The notes under the pieces are model-generated. The model searched no databases, had not been told where the DNA came from, and saw only the letters and a list, made by a program, of their open reading frames with translations. This document shows, piece after piece, positions 16,861 to 27,929 of a stretch of 64,000 nucleotides of DNA. Each line of letters starts with the position of its first letter. Within the stretch, counting starts at the first letter, position 1. The stretch is from Bryobacterales bacterium (GTDB lineage: Bacteria > Acidobacteriota > Terriglobia > Bryobacterales > Bryobacteraceae), in assembly GCA_003166865.1 (NCBI GenBank), contig PMUP01000023.1, positions 75,616-139,615 of the forward strand. The letters run 5' to 3'. The position numbers and the translations under genes are program-made.

Positions 16861-18846
16861 ATGAAATTTGCTTTGATTTGCGCATTGACATCGGCTGCTT
16901 GCTGTCAAACGCCGAGCGCCCGAGTGGATGTAGTGGGTTCCACTGGCTTCGTTCAACTGGAGGCGGATAGCTTTCGCAGCCTCAGCCCGCGCGAGCAAGC
17001 GCTGGCCTACTGGCTTTCCGAAGCGTCCATCGCGATCAATCCGATCAACTACGATCAGTGCTCGCGATTCGGTTTGCGGCAGAAGCGCGTGCTGGAGCTG
17101 ATCGTGGCGCATCCCGAGGGAGTGGATCCGAAGGTTTACGCGAAGATCCTGGCATTCACGAAACTGTTTTGGGCCAACCGGGGCAATCACAACGAAACGA
17201 CCGCGCAGAAGTTTTTGCCGGACTTTACCTTCGAGCAGCTACAAGCGGCCGCTCGCGCTGCCGGCAAGGATCCGGCCTTCGAGAAGGAACTCGACGAACT
17301 GCGCCCATCGCTTTTCGATCCCAACTTCGAGCCGATGATTACCGCCAAGAGCCCGCGCGGAGGGCTCGACATGCTGCAGGCCAGCGCGAACAATTTCTAC
17401 TCCGGTGTCACGCTGGCCGATCTCAAGGATTTCGCCGAGCACTATCCGTTGAACTCTCGGCTGGCGAAAGTGAATGGGCAGTTGGTGGAAGATGTCTATC
17501 GCGCCGGCACTCCGGACCATCGCGTGCCTCCGGGACTGTACGCTGAATATCTCGCCAAAGCGAATTCGTATCTGGAACACGCCGCCGAGTTCGCCGAACC
17601 GGCGCAGGCGAAGGCGATTCACGATTTGATCCGCTATTACCAAACCGGCGATCCGAAGGACTGGCTGCAATTTGATATGGATTGGGTGCGGAACAATGCG
17701 ACCGTGGATTTCGCCAACGGTTTCATCGAAATTTATCGCGACGCGCGCGGCGCCAAGGGCACTTCGCAGAGCTTTGTCACCGTAACGGATGAGTCGGTGC
17801 ATGCTTTGATGCAAAAGATCGCCGACAACGCTCAGTATTTCGAGGACCATGCTCCGTGGGGACCGCAATACAAGAAGCAGGGCGTGAAGCCGCCGCTCGC
17901 GAAGGCGGTGGAGACTTTGATCGAGACCGGCGATTTTCATGTGACCACGGTCGGCGACAACTTGCCGAACGAAGATGAAATCCACGAAAAATACGGCAGC
18001 AAGAGTTTTATGTTCCTGGGCAGTTCGCGCGCGCTGACGCATGCCGCGGGATTCGGGTCGCTCGATGAATTCGCGGCTTCGCCCGAGGAAATTGCGCTTG
18101 GCAAGAAGTACGGAGATGAAGCCGAAGACCTGATGACCGCGCTGCACGAAGTGATCGGACATGGCTCCGGGAAAATGAACCCGAAGTTGACCCGCGAACC
18201 GGCCTTCTACTTGAAGGAATATTTTTCGACGCTCGAGGAGGCTCGCGCCGATTTGATGGCCCTGTGGTGCGTGTGGGATCCGAAGGCGCGCGAATTGGGG
18301 CTGGCTTCGAATCCCGACGTCGCCAAGGTGATGTACTACGATGCGGTCATCGTCGCGATCACGCAGCTTCGCCGGATTCCGAAAGGCGACACCATCGAAG
18401 AAGATCACGAGCGCGATCGCCAGTTGATCGTCAATTACATCAAGGATAAGACCGGCGCCATCGCCGAAGTGAAGCGCGGCGGCAAAACATATCTGGAGAT
18501 TCGCGATTTTGCGAAGATGCGCGAGGGCGTGGGTCAGCTTCTGGCGGAGCTCATGCGCATCAAAGCGGAGGGCGATTACAATGCCATCAAGGCTTTGATC
18601 GACAAGTACGCCGTGCACTTCAATCCGGCGCTGCGCGATGAGGTGCTGCAGCGATATGGGAAGCTGAACATTCCCACCTACTGGGCCGGCATCAATCCGG
18701 AGTTGACCGCCAGCTTCGATAGCGCGGGAAAAATTTCCAAGGTCGCAATTTCTTATCCGCGCGATTTCGTCAAGCAGCAGCTTGGCTACAGCGCCAAAAC
18801 TTCTTTCACTTTGTCGAGCAGCGATCCTAGAGTAAACGGCTTTTGA
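16861..18846 (+). CDS. Dipeptidyl peptidase III (M49 zinc metallopeptidase)
   Basis: Zinc peptidase that removes dipeptides from the N-terminus of short peptides. From ATG 16861 it has 661 residues, in the normal range. Zinc motif HEVIGHGSGK is at ~428 and the second motif EEARAD at ~457, matching the HExxGH and EExRAD pairs of M49. An N-terminal hydrophobic stretch (MKFALICALTSAACC) looks like a signal or lipoprotein leader, so the enzyme is probably exported. Longer upstream starts would overlap the EthD gene and are rejected. Its 3' end overlaps the convergent hybrid kinase gene by 61 bases. Confidence 0.9.
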   Translation: MKFALICALTSAACCQTPSARVDVVGSTGFVQLEADSFRSLSPREQALAYWLSEASIAINPINYDQCSRFGLRQKRVLELIVAHPEGVDPKVYAKILAFTKLFWANRGNHNETTAQKFLPDFTFEQLQAAARAAGKDPAFEKELDELRPSLFDPNFEPMITAKSPRGGLDMLQASANNFYSGVTLADLKDFAEHYPLNSRLAKVNGQLVEDVYRAGTPDHRVPPGLYAEYLAKANSYLEHAAEFAEPAQAKAIHDLIRYYQTGDPKDWLQFDMDWVRNNATVDFANGFIEIYRDARGAKGTSQSFVTVTDESVHALMQKIADNAQYFEDHAPWGPQYKKQGVKPPLAKAVETLIETGDFHVTTVGDNLPNEDEIHEKYGSKSFMFLGSSRALTHAAGFGSLDEFAASPEEIALGKKYGDEAEDLMTALHEVIGHGSGKMNPKLTREPAFYLKEYFSTLEEARADLMALWCVWDPKARELGLASNPDVAKVMYYDAVIVAITQLRRIPKGDTIEEDHERDRQLIVNYIKDKTGAIAEVKRGGKTYLEIRDFAKMREGVGQLLAELMRIKAEGDYNAIKALIDKYAVHFNPALRDEVLQRYGKLNIPTYWAGINPELTASFDSAGKISKVAISYPRDFVKQQLGYSAKTSFTLSSSDPRVNGF

Positions 18847-20828
18847 AGGAAGGCGGTTCCCGCGGGAAGCTCGCCCGAGTAAATGGTGGTGTCGTCGGTG
18901 TAGCCGGAAACGTAGAGCACTTTCATGTCGTGCCCCTGCGTCTGCAGGCGTTCGACCAACTCGCGGCCGCCCATTTGCGGCATCAGCACATCGGTGATCA
19001 GAAGCTCCACGCGTTGGGCGTGTTCCCGGCACAGCGCCAGCGCGTCCTGGCCGTTGGCCGCTTCGAGGACCTGGTAACCTTGCCGCCGCAAAATCTTGCG
19101 GACCAGCGCGCGGATGCCGGCTTCATCTTCGACAACCAGGATGGTGGCAAGCGGCGCGGGTGGTTCGGGCGCGGGGGGCAGTGGCTCGGCGGCGGCAACC
19201 ACAGGTTCAGCGGCAAGGCCGGCTGGAGCTTCCAATCGCGGCAGGAAGATGCGGAATACCGAGGCGTGGGGAGCATTCGAGACCGAGATATCGCCGCCCC
19301 ATTGCCGTACGACGCCGTAGGCTCGGGACAGCGTGGCTGCGACGTCGTCCCAAGGTTCCTTGCCGGGGAGCGAGCACTCAAACAACGCGGCTTTGGCTTC
19401 ACCATCCAGCGGCTGCGATGGCGCGACGATCGAGATCACCGCGTAGGCTCCCGGCTGGAGCGGAGCGTTGGGGCGCCGCAAATCCTCCGTGATTTCGAGA
19501 CGTGAAGTCTGCAGCGTGATTCTTTCGCCGGCGTGCATGCCTTGCCGCGCACGCTCGACAATGGCGGTCAGGACGTGCTCCAATTGCGACGCATCGGCGC
19601 GGACGCGGTTCGGTTCAGCGGAAAGATGCAGGTCCAAGCCGACGTGGGTTCCAAGCAGAGCGTCGAGCCGCAGGCTGATTTTTGCGAGGGCCGATTCCAG
19701 TTCTATCTCCGCGACAGCCTGGCCTTGCCGCCGCGCAAAGGAAAGCAGTTGACTGGTAAGCCCGCCCACGCGTTCGGTGGCGCTAAGGATTTCCTGGACA
19801 TCGGACCGCATGGTGCTGCCCGCGGGCAGAGCCGTGAGCAGCTCTTCGCTATAGCCGGTGAGGATCATGAGCGCGTTGTTCAAGTCGTGCGCCATGCGGC
19901 TGGCGAGGCGCGACACGGCTTCCACTCGCTCGGCTTGGACGAGTTGGTCTTCGAGCATGCGGCGTTCCGTGACATCGACGGCCACGCCAATCATGTAGCG
20001 GGGCTGGCCCTCGACAGCGGGCAGCAGCCGCGAGTATTCGCGCAGCCAGAGTGGGCCGCCGCCGGCGGTAATGGCCTGGAACTCAGAGGTATGGGCGGCG
20101 CCGGATTCGATGGCGCGTTGGTAGGACTGCGCCACCCAATCACGATCCGCATTATGCACGCGATCCAGCCAGAACGATGGATGGCTGGTCCAGTGTTCCG
20201 GAGCGAAGCCTAGCAGGGTTTCGGCATACGGGCTCGCGAAAACGAAGTTCATCGAGGGAACTTCCACGGCCCATATGACGGCGTCGAGGTGGTCGATGAA
20301 CTCGGACGCGGTGACAGCGGGCCGAGGAGCGGGCGGGGCTTCGATTACTGGGGTTGCGGGCACCGGAGCTTCAATCATTGGGGCTTCGAAGACGAGCGCC
20401 GATTGTACTTCTACCGTAGTCAGATCTTCGATGGTGAGAAGCGCTTCCTGGGCGGCCTCTTCGTCCCAATCGCGAATCGCGAGAATGCTAACGCGCAGGC
20501 GGCGTTTGTCGCGGGTGGTTTCGATCATGACGCCGTTTGCAGCGGTGCCGGTTTGGAGCACCTCTTCAATGCGATCGAGCAGGGAGGTGGGGAGGATAGT
20601 GTCCATGCGGCGATGCGGGGAATCGCCGGTGTGCAAGCCAAATATCTTGCGCGCCGCTCCGTTGGCCAGCAAGATGCTCAGGTCGGAGGAAAGGACCATC
20701 AGTCCGACCGGAATGGACGCGACGATCTCCTGGTAGTAACGGCGCTGGGTTTCGACCAGCGCCAGTAGTCGCGCGACTTCCCTAGACCGCCACTGATCCA
20801 AGTCAGTTCTCTCCATCTGTGTTCCCAC
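18786..20828 (-). CDS. PAS-PAS hybrid histidine kinase with degenerate ATPase domain and receiver
   Basis: 680 residues: PAS1 ~35-140, Pro/Ala-rich linker, PAS2 ~175-290, HisKA with H314 in RMAHDLNNAL, an ATPase-like domain ~385-532, a second Pro/Ala linker, and a receiver domain with D613 (LLITDVLMPQMG). The ATPase domain has lost its nucleotide motifs. The N box reads IVERARQGM (Asn to Glu), the G1 position reads APSQPLD instead of DxGxG, and the G2 position reads DDVAATLS instead of GTGLGLS, although flanking sequence still aligns (YGVVRQWGG). It probably cannot bind ATP normally and may act as a phosphate acceptor or scaffold. Confidence 0.85.
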   Translation of the reverse strand: MGTQMERTDLDQWRSREVARLLALVETQRRYYQEIVASIPVGLMVLSSDLSILLANGAARKIFGLHTGDSPHRRMDTILPTSLLDRIEEVLQTGTAANGVMIETTRDKRRLRVSILAIRDWDEEAAQEALLTIEDLTTVEVQSALVFEAPMIEAPVPATPVIEAPPAPRPAVTASEFIDHLDAVIWAVEVPSMNFVFASPYAETLLGFAPEHWTSHPSFWLDRVHNADRDWVAQSYQRAIESGAAHTSEFQAITAGGGPLWLREYSRLLPAVEGQPRYMIGVAVDVTERRMLEDQLVQAERVEAVSRLASRMAHDLNNALMILTGYSEELLTALPAGSTMRSDVQEILSATERVGGLTSQLLSFARRQGQAVAEIELESALAKISLRLDALLGTHVGLDLHLSAEPNRVRADASQLEHVLTAIVERARQGMHAGERITLQTSRLEITEDLRRPNAPLQPGAYAVISIVAPSQPLDGEAKAALFECSLPGKEPWDDVAATLSRAYGVVRQWGGDISVSNAPHASVFRIFLPRLEAPAGLAAEPVVAAAEPLPPAPEPPAPLATILVVEDEAGIRALVRKILRRQGYQVLEAANGQDALALCREHAQRVELLITDVLMPQMGGRELVERLQTQGHDMKVLYVSGYTDDTTIYSGELPAGTAFLQKPFTLGSLLDKVKEVLAL

Positions 20829-21005
20829 CTAACAGTGTTGACCTTACCGGACGGCTAGGACAAGGTACTTTCTATCCAAACGGTACTGCGGAGTACTACG
20901 GGTTGCAGGCTTCTGGTTCCAGCACTTGCTCGGTTGGCTCATTATAGCCCCGATAAAAAGAATCGTTTATGAGACTTATAGCGGCTGTGTTGGAATCACG
21001 CGAGA

Positions 21006-21647
21006 ATGAAAGTGATGCTGCGACATGTGACTTCCCTGGGGTGGCTAGCGGGATGGCTGGCGCCGCTGGTTCTGTTCTTGTCCGCGTGTTCGGACGCTCC
21101 CAAGACTGCCAGCGAGAAAGAGCCTCCGAAACCGCCGGAGGCACTGACGGGACGGGAGGCGTTTCAGCGGATGTATCCGCAGGCGCGGGGGTGGGCGCCG
21201 GATGCGCAGCCGCTCGAAATCGTGAGCCTCAACCTTGTTCAGGTAAAGGCGGACAAGGGCAAGGCGGGCGCCTGGCAGGTGGTATTTGTTTCGGCGTCGC
21301 GAGGGAAGGCGAAGACGTACACGTACTCGGCGGTGGAATCGGAAGGCAATCTGCACGAAGGCGTGTTCGGCGGAATCGAGGAGAACTACACGGCGCGCGG
21401 GGATTCCTCTCCCTTCCAGATCGCGGCCATCAAGGTAGATACGGACGAAGCGTACGAGACTGCGGCGAAACACAGCGCGGAGTATCTGAAGAAGAATCCG
21501 GACAAGCCGGTGATTTTTCTGATGGAGCTGACCAGGCGGTTTCCGGACGTGACGTGGCGGGTGATTTGGGGCGGGTCGGTGGGGACGAGCGACTATTCAG
21601 TGTTCGTGGACGGAAGCACTGGGCAGTATTTGGAGCGGATGCATTAG
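21006..21647 (+). CDS. Lipoprotein of unknown function
   Basis: 213 residues with a clear lipoprotein signal: a hydrophobic segment ending in LFLSACSD, giving lipobox LSAC. The mature part begins with a Lys/Pro/Glu linker (PKTASEKEPPKPPEA) and continues as a soluble domain with WQVVFVSASRGKAKTYTYS and VTWRVIWGGS, ending DGSTGQYLERMH. The last part resembles the beta-strand pattern of PepSY-like domains, but this is weak. Likely anchored in a membrane facing the periplasm. Confidence 0.7.
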   Translation: MKVMLRHVTSLGWLAGWLAPLVLFLSACSDAPKTASEKEPPKPPEALTGREAFQRMYPQARGWAPDAQPLEIVSLNLVQVKADKGKAGAWQVVFVSASRGKAKTYTYSAVESEGNLHEGVFGGIEENYTARGDSSPFQIAAIKVDTDEAYETAAKHSAEYLKKNPDKPVIFLMELTRRFPDVTWRVIWGGSVGTSDYSVFVDGSTGQYLERMH

Positions 21648-21781
21648 GGCGCGCGGAGTTAGGCCAGCTTGTCCCAGTCATCCGGATCGTTGCCGGACAG
21701 ACTTGACGTGACTGCCCTTCTGGGTGGTTTCGACGAGACCCGCTTGCTCAGCCGCCGCTTGACTGAACGATCAGACTTGGT

Positions 21782-21955
21782 TTGACCGCGCCGGAAAACT
21801 TCCATAGCGACAACCTGCACGTGGTGGAGCGCTGCACGCGCGGCAGCCCGGATGTGATGTAATACGAAGCAACGATCGACGATCCGAGCGTCTTTACGCG
21901 CCCGGGGAAATTGAGTACGCCGATCTATCGTCGCCAGGAAAAGGGCGCCGACTAA
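21782..21955 (+). pseudogene. C-terminal remnant of a paralogue of the 21977 gene
   Basis: In one frame the sequence reads LTAPENFHSDNLHVVERCTR, an in-frame TAA, then YEATIDDPSVFTRPGKLS and YRRQEKGAD before a final stop at 21953-21955. This matches the last part of the family represented by the next gene (NLHVIERLTR... FTVEDPDTWDRSW). Only the C-terminus survives, with one internal stop. It suggests an array of related secreted proteins that has partly decayed. Confidence 0.65.
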
Positions 21956-21976
21956 CAAATATTCGAGGAGGTGGGT

Positions 21977-23098
21977 ATGCGGAATCGATTCATATTATGG
22001 ACTAGCGCGGCCGCATTGGCGCTCGCATTGATTTCTCTGACGGCTCCCCCGATGGCGGGTCAGGCGACGCAGGCAGCGGCAAAATCTGTTGTGCCCCGCA
22101 CGCCTGATGGACATCCCGACTTGCAGGGTACCTACGACCTGAGCATGATGACACCGCTCGAGCGGCTGCCTGGGGATCCGCCTTTCCTAACCAAGGAAAA
22201 AGCCGAAGCTTTGCAGAAAACCGAAGCCGCGCGCAGGGCCAAACTCAACCAAACTTCGTCGGCGGATCGGCCCGCGCCGCCGGTGGGCGGCGACACCAGC
22301 GCACCAAAATCTTTTTTTGAATTTCTGGAGAAGGCCGGAGGCGGCGCCGTCGGCGGCTACAATAATTTCTGGCTGCAGCAGGGCTCGGCATACACCGTGG
22401 TGGATGGACAAATTCGAACATCCATCGTCGTCGATCCGCCGGACGGCCATGTGCCTCCCTACAATGCGGCCGCGCGCAAGCGGCTGGCGGGGGCCCGAGC
22501 GACGCCAACCTCGGACGCGCGGGAGAACCAGGATCCGTCGGCTGAGCCGCCCGGCGCCTTCGATAACCCGGAGCAGCGGCCGCTCGGCGAGCGCTGTCTG
22601 CTCGGATTCAGTTCCACTTCCGGTCCGCCGGCGCTACCGGACTATTTCTATAACGATCTGCACCAGATTGTGCAAACTCCAGACTCGATCATGATTCTCA
22701 CCGAGATGGTGCACGACGCACGCATCGTGCGGATGAACGCGCAGCATCTTCCCAAAAACATTCGCCGCTGGATGGGTGATTCGGTGGGTCGATGGGAGGG
22801 GGACACGCTGGTTATCGACACGACCAATTTCAACGACAAGACCCGGTATCATGAATCGACGGAAAACCTCCACGTAATCGAGCGCTTGACGCGCGTTGAC
22901 GACAAAACGCTTCTGTATCGGTTCACCGTGGAAGACCCTGACACGTGGGATCGGTCCTGGACCGGGGAGTACACCTGGCCAGCGACCAGCAAACCGATGT
23001 ACGAATATGCCTGTCACGAAGGCAACTACGCGCTCGGCGATGTCTTACGGGGCGCCCGGCGGCAGGATGCTGAGGAAGCCGCGAAAAAGAACAAGTAA
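21977..23098 (+). CDS. Secreted protein of a large acidobacterial paralogue family
   Basis: 373 residues from ATG 21977; SD GAGGAG lies at 21965-21970, so the GTG at 21971 is too close. It has a signal peptide (LWTSAAALALALISLTAPPM) and then PRTPDGHPDLQGTYD. Conserved motifs of the family are DYFYNDLHQIVQTPDSIMIL, RWMGDSVGRWEGDTLVIDT and YEYACHEGNYAL. Proteins of this type are abundant in Acidobacteria and are uncharacterised. A periplasmic or secreted role is inferred from the signal peptide. Two broken relatives flank it. Confidence 0.8.
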   Translation: MRNRFILWTSAAALALALISLTAPPMAGQATQAAAKSVVPRTPDGHPDLQGTYDLSMMTPLERLPGDPPFLTKEKAEALQKTEAARRAKLNQTSSADRPAPPVGGDTSAPKSFFEFLEKAGGGAVGGYNNFWLQQGSAYTVVDGQIRTSIVVDPPDGHVPPYNAAARKRLAGARATPTSDARENQDPSAEPPGAFDNPEQRPLGERCLLGFSSTSGPPALPDYFYNDLHQIVQTPDSIMILTEMVHDARIVRMNAQHLPKNIRRWMGDSVGRWEGDTLVIDTTNFNDKTRYHESTENLHVIERLTRVDDKTLLYRFTVEDPDTWDRSWTGEYTWPATSKPMYEYACHEGNYALGDVLRGARRQDAEEAAKKNK

Positions 23099-23232
23099 CG
23101 AGAAGCGAAGCATCCTGGCTTGCGATTCAAACTGACCCGCTACGCTTACCGGCGCAAAGTTCGAAGTGCGACACCGGTGGCATGGTAGTCCGCTGAACCC
23201 AGAATGCGCCTGCGGGCAGAAAAGTACCTGGG

Positions 23233-24048
23233 TTACCGCTTCTCCACGTGTGCTCGGTCCTTCTCATTCTCACCGCAGACGAATTCGAGGACATCGCTGT
23301 CCGGGATCAAGTTCAATTGCGTCTTAAGCGTGAAAGGCCGCGTGTAATAGATCGGATCTTCGAGAGTCACCTCCAGATCGATATGCCCGAAATCGCGGCG
23401 GCGATAGCGCTCGGCGATGTGCATCGATTCGCTGCGCGGATGGCCGGACCCATCCAGCCAGCTCTGTTCTGTAAAACCCATTGTTTCGACGGCCAGCGTG
23501 TCGCGTTCCCACTTGCCCACCGAGTATCCCATCCAGGAAGGCTCGGGGTCCTTAGGGAGGCTCCGCCCGTCGGTGTGAATCTGTCGCGGAGGGTCGCCGC
23601 CCTCAAACAGGATCACAATCTCCTGGGGCGCTTGAATCATCTTGAAAGCTAAAACGAATATGCCGGCGGGTATGCCATTCGGGAGACAGCGACTGTAGGG
23701 AGTTCCGAGCTTTGCGCGCTGTTTAAGGATCGCCACCGCCTCTGGCCGAAGCGGCTGCTCCTCGGGTTTAAGGCCCCAAAACACGTTCGATGCATCCTTG
23801 GTGACGTCGTTGAAGTCCACCTGTAACTTCTAGAAATTGTTGCCGAGCACGCGGGCAAACTCGCTCTCCGGGGTTCGCTCGGCCTGCCAGACACCGGAAA
23901 GATCGGGCTTGCCGTTCATCCGCGGCGCGGGAGCGGTCAAGTTCGGCTTGCCGTCCTTGGTATGTGGAGTCCGTGCGTCGGGATAATTCAGCCACTGCGC
24001 GACGAGCGGCAGGCTGGACGCGGCCAGCAGAATGGCAATCAACTTCAT
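23233..24048 (-). pseudogene. Paralogue of the 21977 family split by an in-frame stop
   Basis: ATG at 24048 gives a signal peptide (MKLIAILLAASSLPLVAQ) and DGKPNLTAPAPRMNGKPDLS, up to ARVLGNNF followed by TAG. The same frame continues with KLQVDFNDVTKDASNVFWG and the family motifs PSWMGYSVGKWERDTLAVET and HIAERYRRRDFG, ending at 23233. Both halves are in register, so a single nonsense codon separates them. Either the gene is newly dead, the base is an error, or the stop is read through. Confidence 0.75.
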
Positions 24049-24075
24049 CGGAGTTGCTCCTTGGCCCCTCTACGC

Positions 24076-24492
24076 TTAGTTTGCTTTGGGTCTTTTCTTC
24101 TTGGGGATTTCGAGGACGGCGGGCGTGCGCAATTGAACCACGGGAATGAGCGAGCGCAGGGATTCGGTTGGGGATTGGCGGGCGCGGTGAGCGAATTCCT
24201 GATTGAGCGTGGCGACGAATGTCTCGATTTGACCCTGCATCGCGGCCATCTTCTCGCGCATGTTGAGAATGATTTCGACGCCGGCGAGATTCACTCCCAG
24301 ATCGCGGGTCAGTTTGAGAATCACTTCCAGCCGTTCCAGATCGTCGTCGGTGTAGAGGCGGGTATTGCCTTCACTGCGCGAGGGAGCGAGCAACCCTTCG
24401 CGCTCGTACAAGCGCAGGGTCTGGGGATGGATCTGGTATTGCTCGGCGACGGCCGAGATCATGTAGGCGGCTTTGGATCGGGCTTTGGGCAT
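24076..24492 (-). CDS. hspR: HspR-type MerR-family heat-shock repressor
   Basis: 138 residues with an N-terminal MerR winged helix (YMISAVAEQYQIHPQTLRLY, then EREGLLAPSRSEGNTRLYTDDD) and a coiled-coil dimer helix. In HspR systems DnaK acts as co-repressor and the protein binds inverted CTTGAGT/ACTCAAG repeats. Here the gene lies three bases downstream of dnaJ in a dnaK-dnaJ-hspR order, which strongly supports the name. Candidate target repeats are at 27791-27833. Confidence 0.85.
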   Translation of the reverse strand: MPKARSKAAYMISAVAEQYQIHPQTLRLYEREGLLAPSRSEGNTRLYTDDDLERLEVILKLTRDLGVNLAGVEIILNMREKMAAMQGQIETFVATLNQEFAHRARQSPTESLRSLIPVVQLRTPAVLEIPKKKRPKAN

Positions 24493-24495
24493 TGC

Positions 24496-25683
24496 TTACA
24501 CCTTCGTCCAGATTTCCTTGCGCGGATCTTCTGAACTGACTTGCGACAGCTCGCGCAGCAGTTCTCGGGTGCGCTCATCCTGGACTTTGGGCGCCTGAAT
24601 GACCACCTCGACGATTTCGTCGCCGCGCTGATTTTTGCGCGCGTTCATAATGCCTTTTTCTCGCAAGCGAAACTTCTGCTGATTCTGCGTTCCTTGCGGC
24701 ACCTTGAGCAAAGCCCGGCCATCGATGGTGGGGACTTCGATCTTAGCGCCGAGACCGGCTTCGGACACCGTGACCGGCACCTGGATGTGAATGTCGTCTC
24801 CGTCGCGGCGGAAGAAGGCGTGGGGCTCGACGCGCACGGTGATGTAGAGATCGCCTGCGGCGCCGCCCGCTCTTCCGGCGTTGCCTTTACCCGCCACGCG
24901 CAGGCGCGAGCCGGATTGCGCGCCAGGCGGGATGCGGACCTCGACCGCCTCGGTCTTCGACAGACGGCCGTCGCCATGACAGGTGGGGCAGACATTCCGC
25001 AGGCGTCCCTTGCCATCGCAGCGTGGGCAGGTGAGGCTGAACTTCATGGCGCCAGCCATCTGGTTGACACTGCCCGAGCCATCGCACTCCGGGCACACGG
25101 TGGAGGCGCCACCGACGGCGCCGCTGCCGTTACAGGTCTCGCAAACTTCTTGACGCGCGGCATTGAGGCGCACTTGAGTGCCGCGGATGGACTGCCAGAA
25201 GTCGATGTCGAGTCCGTATTCGAGATCGGAGCCTTTTTCAGGACCGCCAGCGGCGCCTGGTTGCTCGCCCCGGTGGCTGCCGAAGAATTGGCTGAAGATG
25301 TCGCGAAACGCGCCCGTGCCGCCAGTTTGCGGGCCAGCTCCGGGGCCGGTGTGGTTCACGTAATCGGAGAAATCAAAGCCGCCGAATCCCATGCCGGGCT
25401 GACCGGCTGCCGAACCACCTTGTCCGGCGCCCGGGCCGCCCGGAGGGATGTTGTCGGAATAGAAGCCGTACTGATCGTAGACCTGGCGTTTCTTGGGTTC
25501 GCTCAGGATGTCGTAAGCCTCCTGAACTTTTTTGAAGCGCTCTTCGGAGGCTTTGTCGCCGGGGTTCAGGTCGGGATGAAATTTGCGGGCCAGCTTGCGG
25601 TACGCTTTACGGATCTCGTCTTCGGTGGCGCCGCGAGATACGCCGAGCGTTTCGTAGTAATCGTGTTTGCTTGCGGCTGGCAT
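24496..25683 (-). CDS. dnaJ: Chaperone DnaJ (Hsp40)
   Basis: Co-chaperone stimulating DnaK ATPase. From ATG 25683 it has 395 residues: J-domain ([20 protein letters not shown] with HPD), a long Gly-rich region, four CxxCxGxG-type zinc repeats ([32 protein letters not shown]), and the C-terminal substrate domains. The frame stays open upstream to 25755, but that part is encoded by a TTGGT/AACCA repeat and would add an implausible 24-residue leader, so ATG 25683 is chosen. Confidence 0.95.
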   Translation of the reverse strand: MPAASKHDYYETLGVSRGATEDEIRKAYRKLARKFHPDLNPGDKASEERFKKVQEAYDILSEPKKRQVYDQYGFYSDNIPPGGPGAGQGGSAAGQPGMGFGGFDFSDYVNHTGPGAGPQTGGTGAFRDIFSQFFGSHRGEQPGAAGGPEKGSDLEYGLDIDFWQSIRGTQVRLNAARQEVCETCNGSGAVGGASTVCPECDGSGSVNQMAGAMKFSLTCPRCDGKGRLRNVCPTCHGDGRLSKTEAVEVRIPPGAQSGSRLRVAGKGNAGRAGGAAGDLYITVRVEPHAFFRRDGDDIHIQVPVTVSEAGLGAKIEVPTIDGRALLKVPQGTQNQQKFRLREKGIMNARKNQRGDEIVEVVIQAPKVQDERTRELLRELSQVSSEDPRKEIWTKV

Positions 25684-25686
25684 AAA

Positions 25687-25764
25687 GAGTTGCTGGTTAT
25701 TAGTTGTTGGTAACTGGATACCGGCTACGATCAACCAGCAACCAATAACCAACAACCAATAACC
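25687..25764. repeat. AACCA-type repeat, inverted pair between dnaK and dnaJ
   Basis: The dnaK-dnaJ gap is filled by two opposing arrays. The left arm (25687-25717) contains GCTGGTTATTAGTTGTTGG; the right arm (25731-25764) contains CCAGCAACCAATAACCAAC. The arms are nearly complementary over about 25 bases, so the RNA could fold into a long hairpin that might limit dnaJ relative to dnaK or protect mRNA ends. The right arm shares long words with copies at 9886-9912 and 47107-47142. Confidence 0.7.
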
Positions 25765-25770
25765 GTTGAC

Positions 25771-27693
<1,923 letters not shown>

Positions 27694-27743
27694 TCTTCCC
27701 TCAATCCCCCGGCTACGCTCCGGGTTCGTATTAGCCTGGTTCC

Positions 27744-27772
27744 ATTATTAAACTTTAGTGTGTTCTTGTCAA
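27744..27772 (-). promoter_or_regulatory. Sigma-70-type promoter of dnaK
   Basis: On the minus strand, -35 TTGACA (27772-27767) and -10 AATAAT (27749-27744) are separated by 17 bases. This is a near-consensus vegetative promoter about 50 bases upstream of dnaK. The -35 box is embedded in ACTTGACAAG, itself a partial CTTG/CAAG repeat, so a repressor bound there would block the polymerase. Confidence 0.7.
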
Positions 27773-27790
27773 GTACGATTGCCACAACCT

Positions 27791-27833
27791 GCTTGACCAA
27801 GCACAAGGCGACAAACTTGACCAACCTTGATCC
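27791..27833. promoter_or_regulatory. CTTG/CAAG repeats, candidate HspR operator
   Basis: Upstream of the dnaK promoter lie GCTTGACCAAGC (27791-27802, a near palindrome) and CTTGACCAACCTTGATCC (27816-27833). With ACTTGACAAG over the -35 box this makes three CTTG-led sites. HspR is known to bind CTTGAGT-N7-ACTCAAG elements. These are not perfect matches but share the half-site core, and hspR is in the same operon. Confidence 0.4.
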
Positions 27834-27929
27834 TGAGATCTTGCCTCACGATTTGCTACCCAAAGGTGGGCAGTGGGGAGACATTGGTCTGGAACGGGAG
27901 CGAATAGCAGTCAGCCGTACGGAGGCACC

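Noticed and set aside
21659..21958. A 99-codon reading frame on the minus strand
   Set aside because: No SD or family pattern; the plus strand carries a recognisable paralogue remnant instead.
25684..25755. A 24-residue N-terminal extension of DnaJ
   Set aside because: It is encoded by the AACCA repeat and precedes the canonical J-domain start; ATG 25683 fits known DnaJ proteins.
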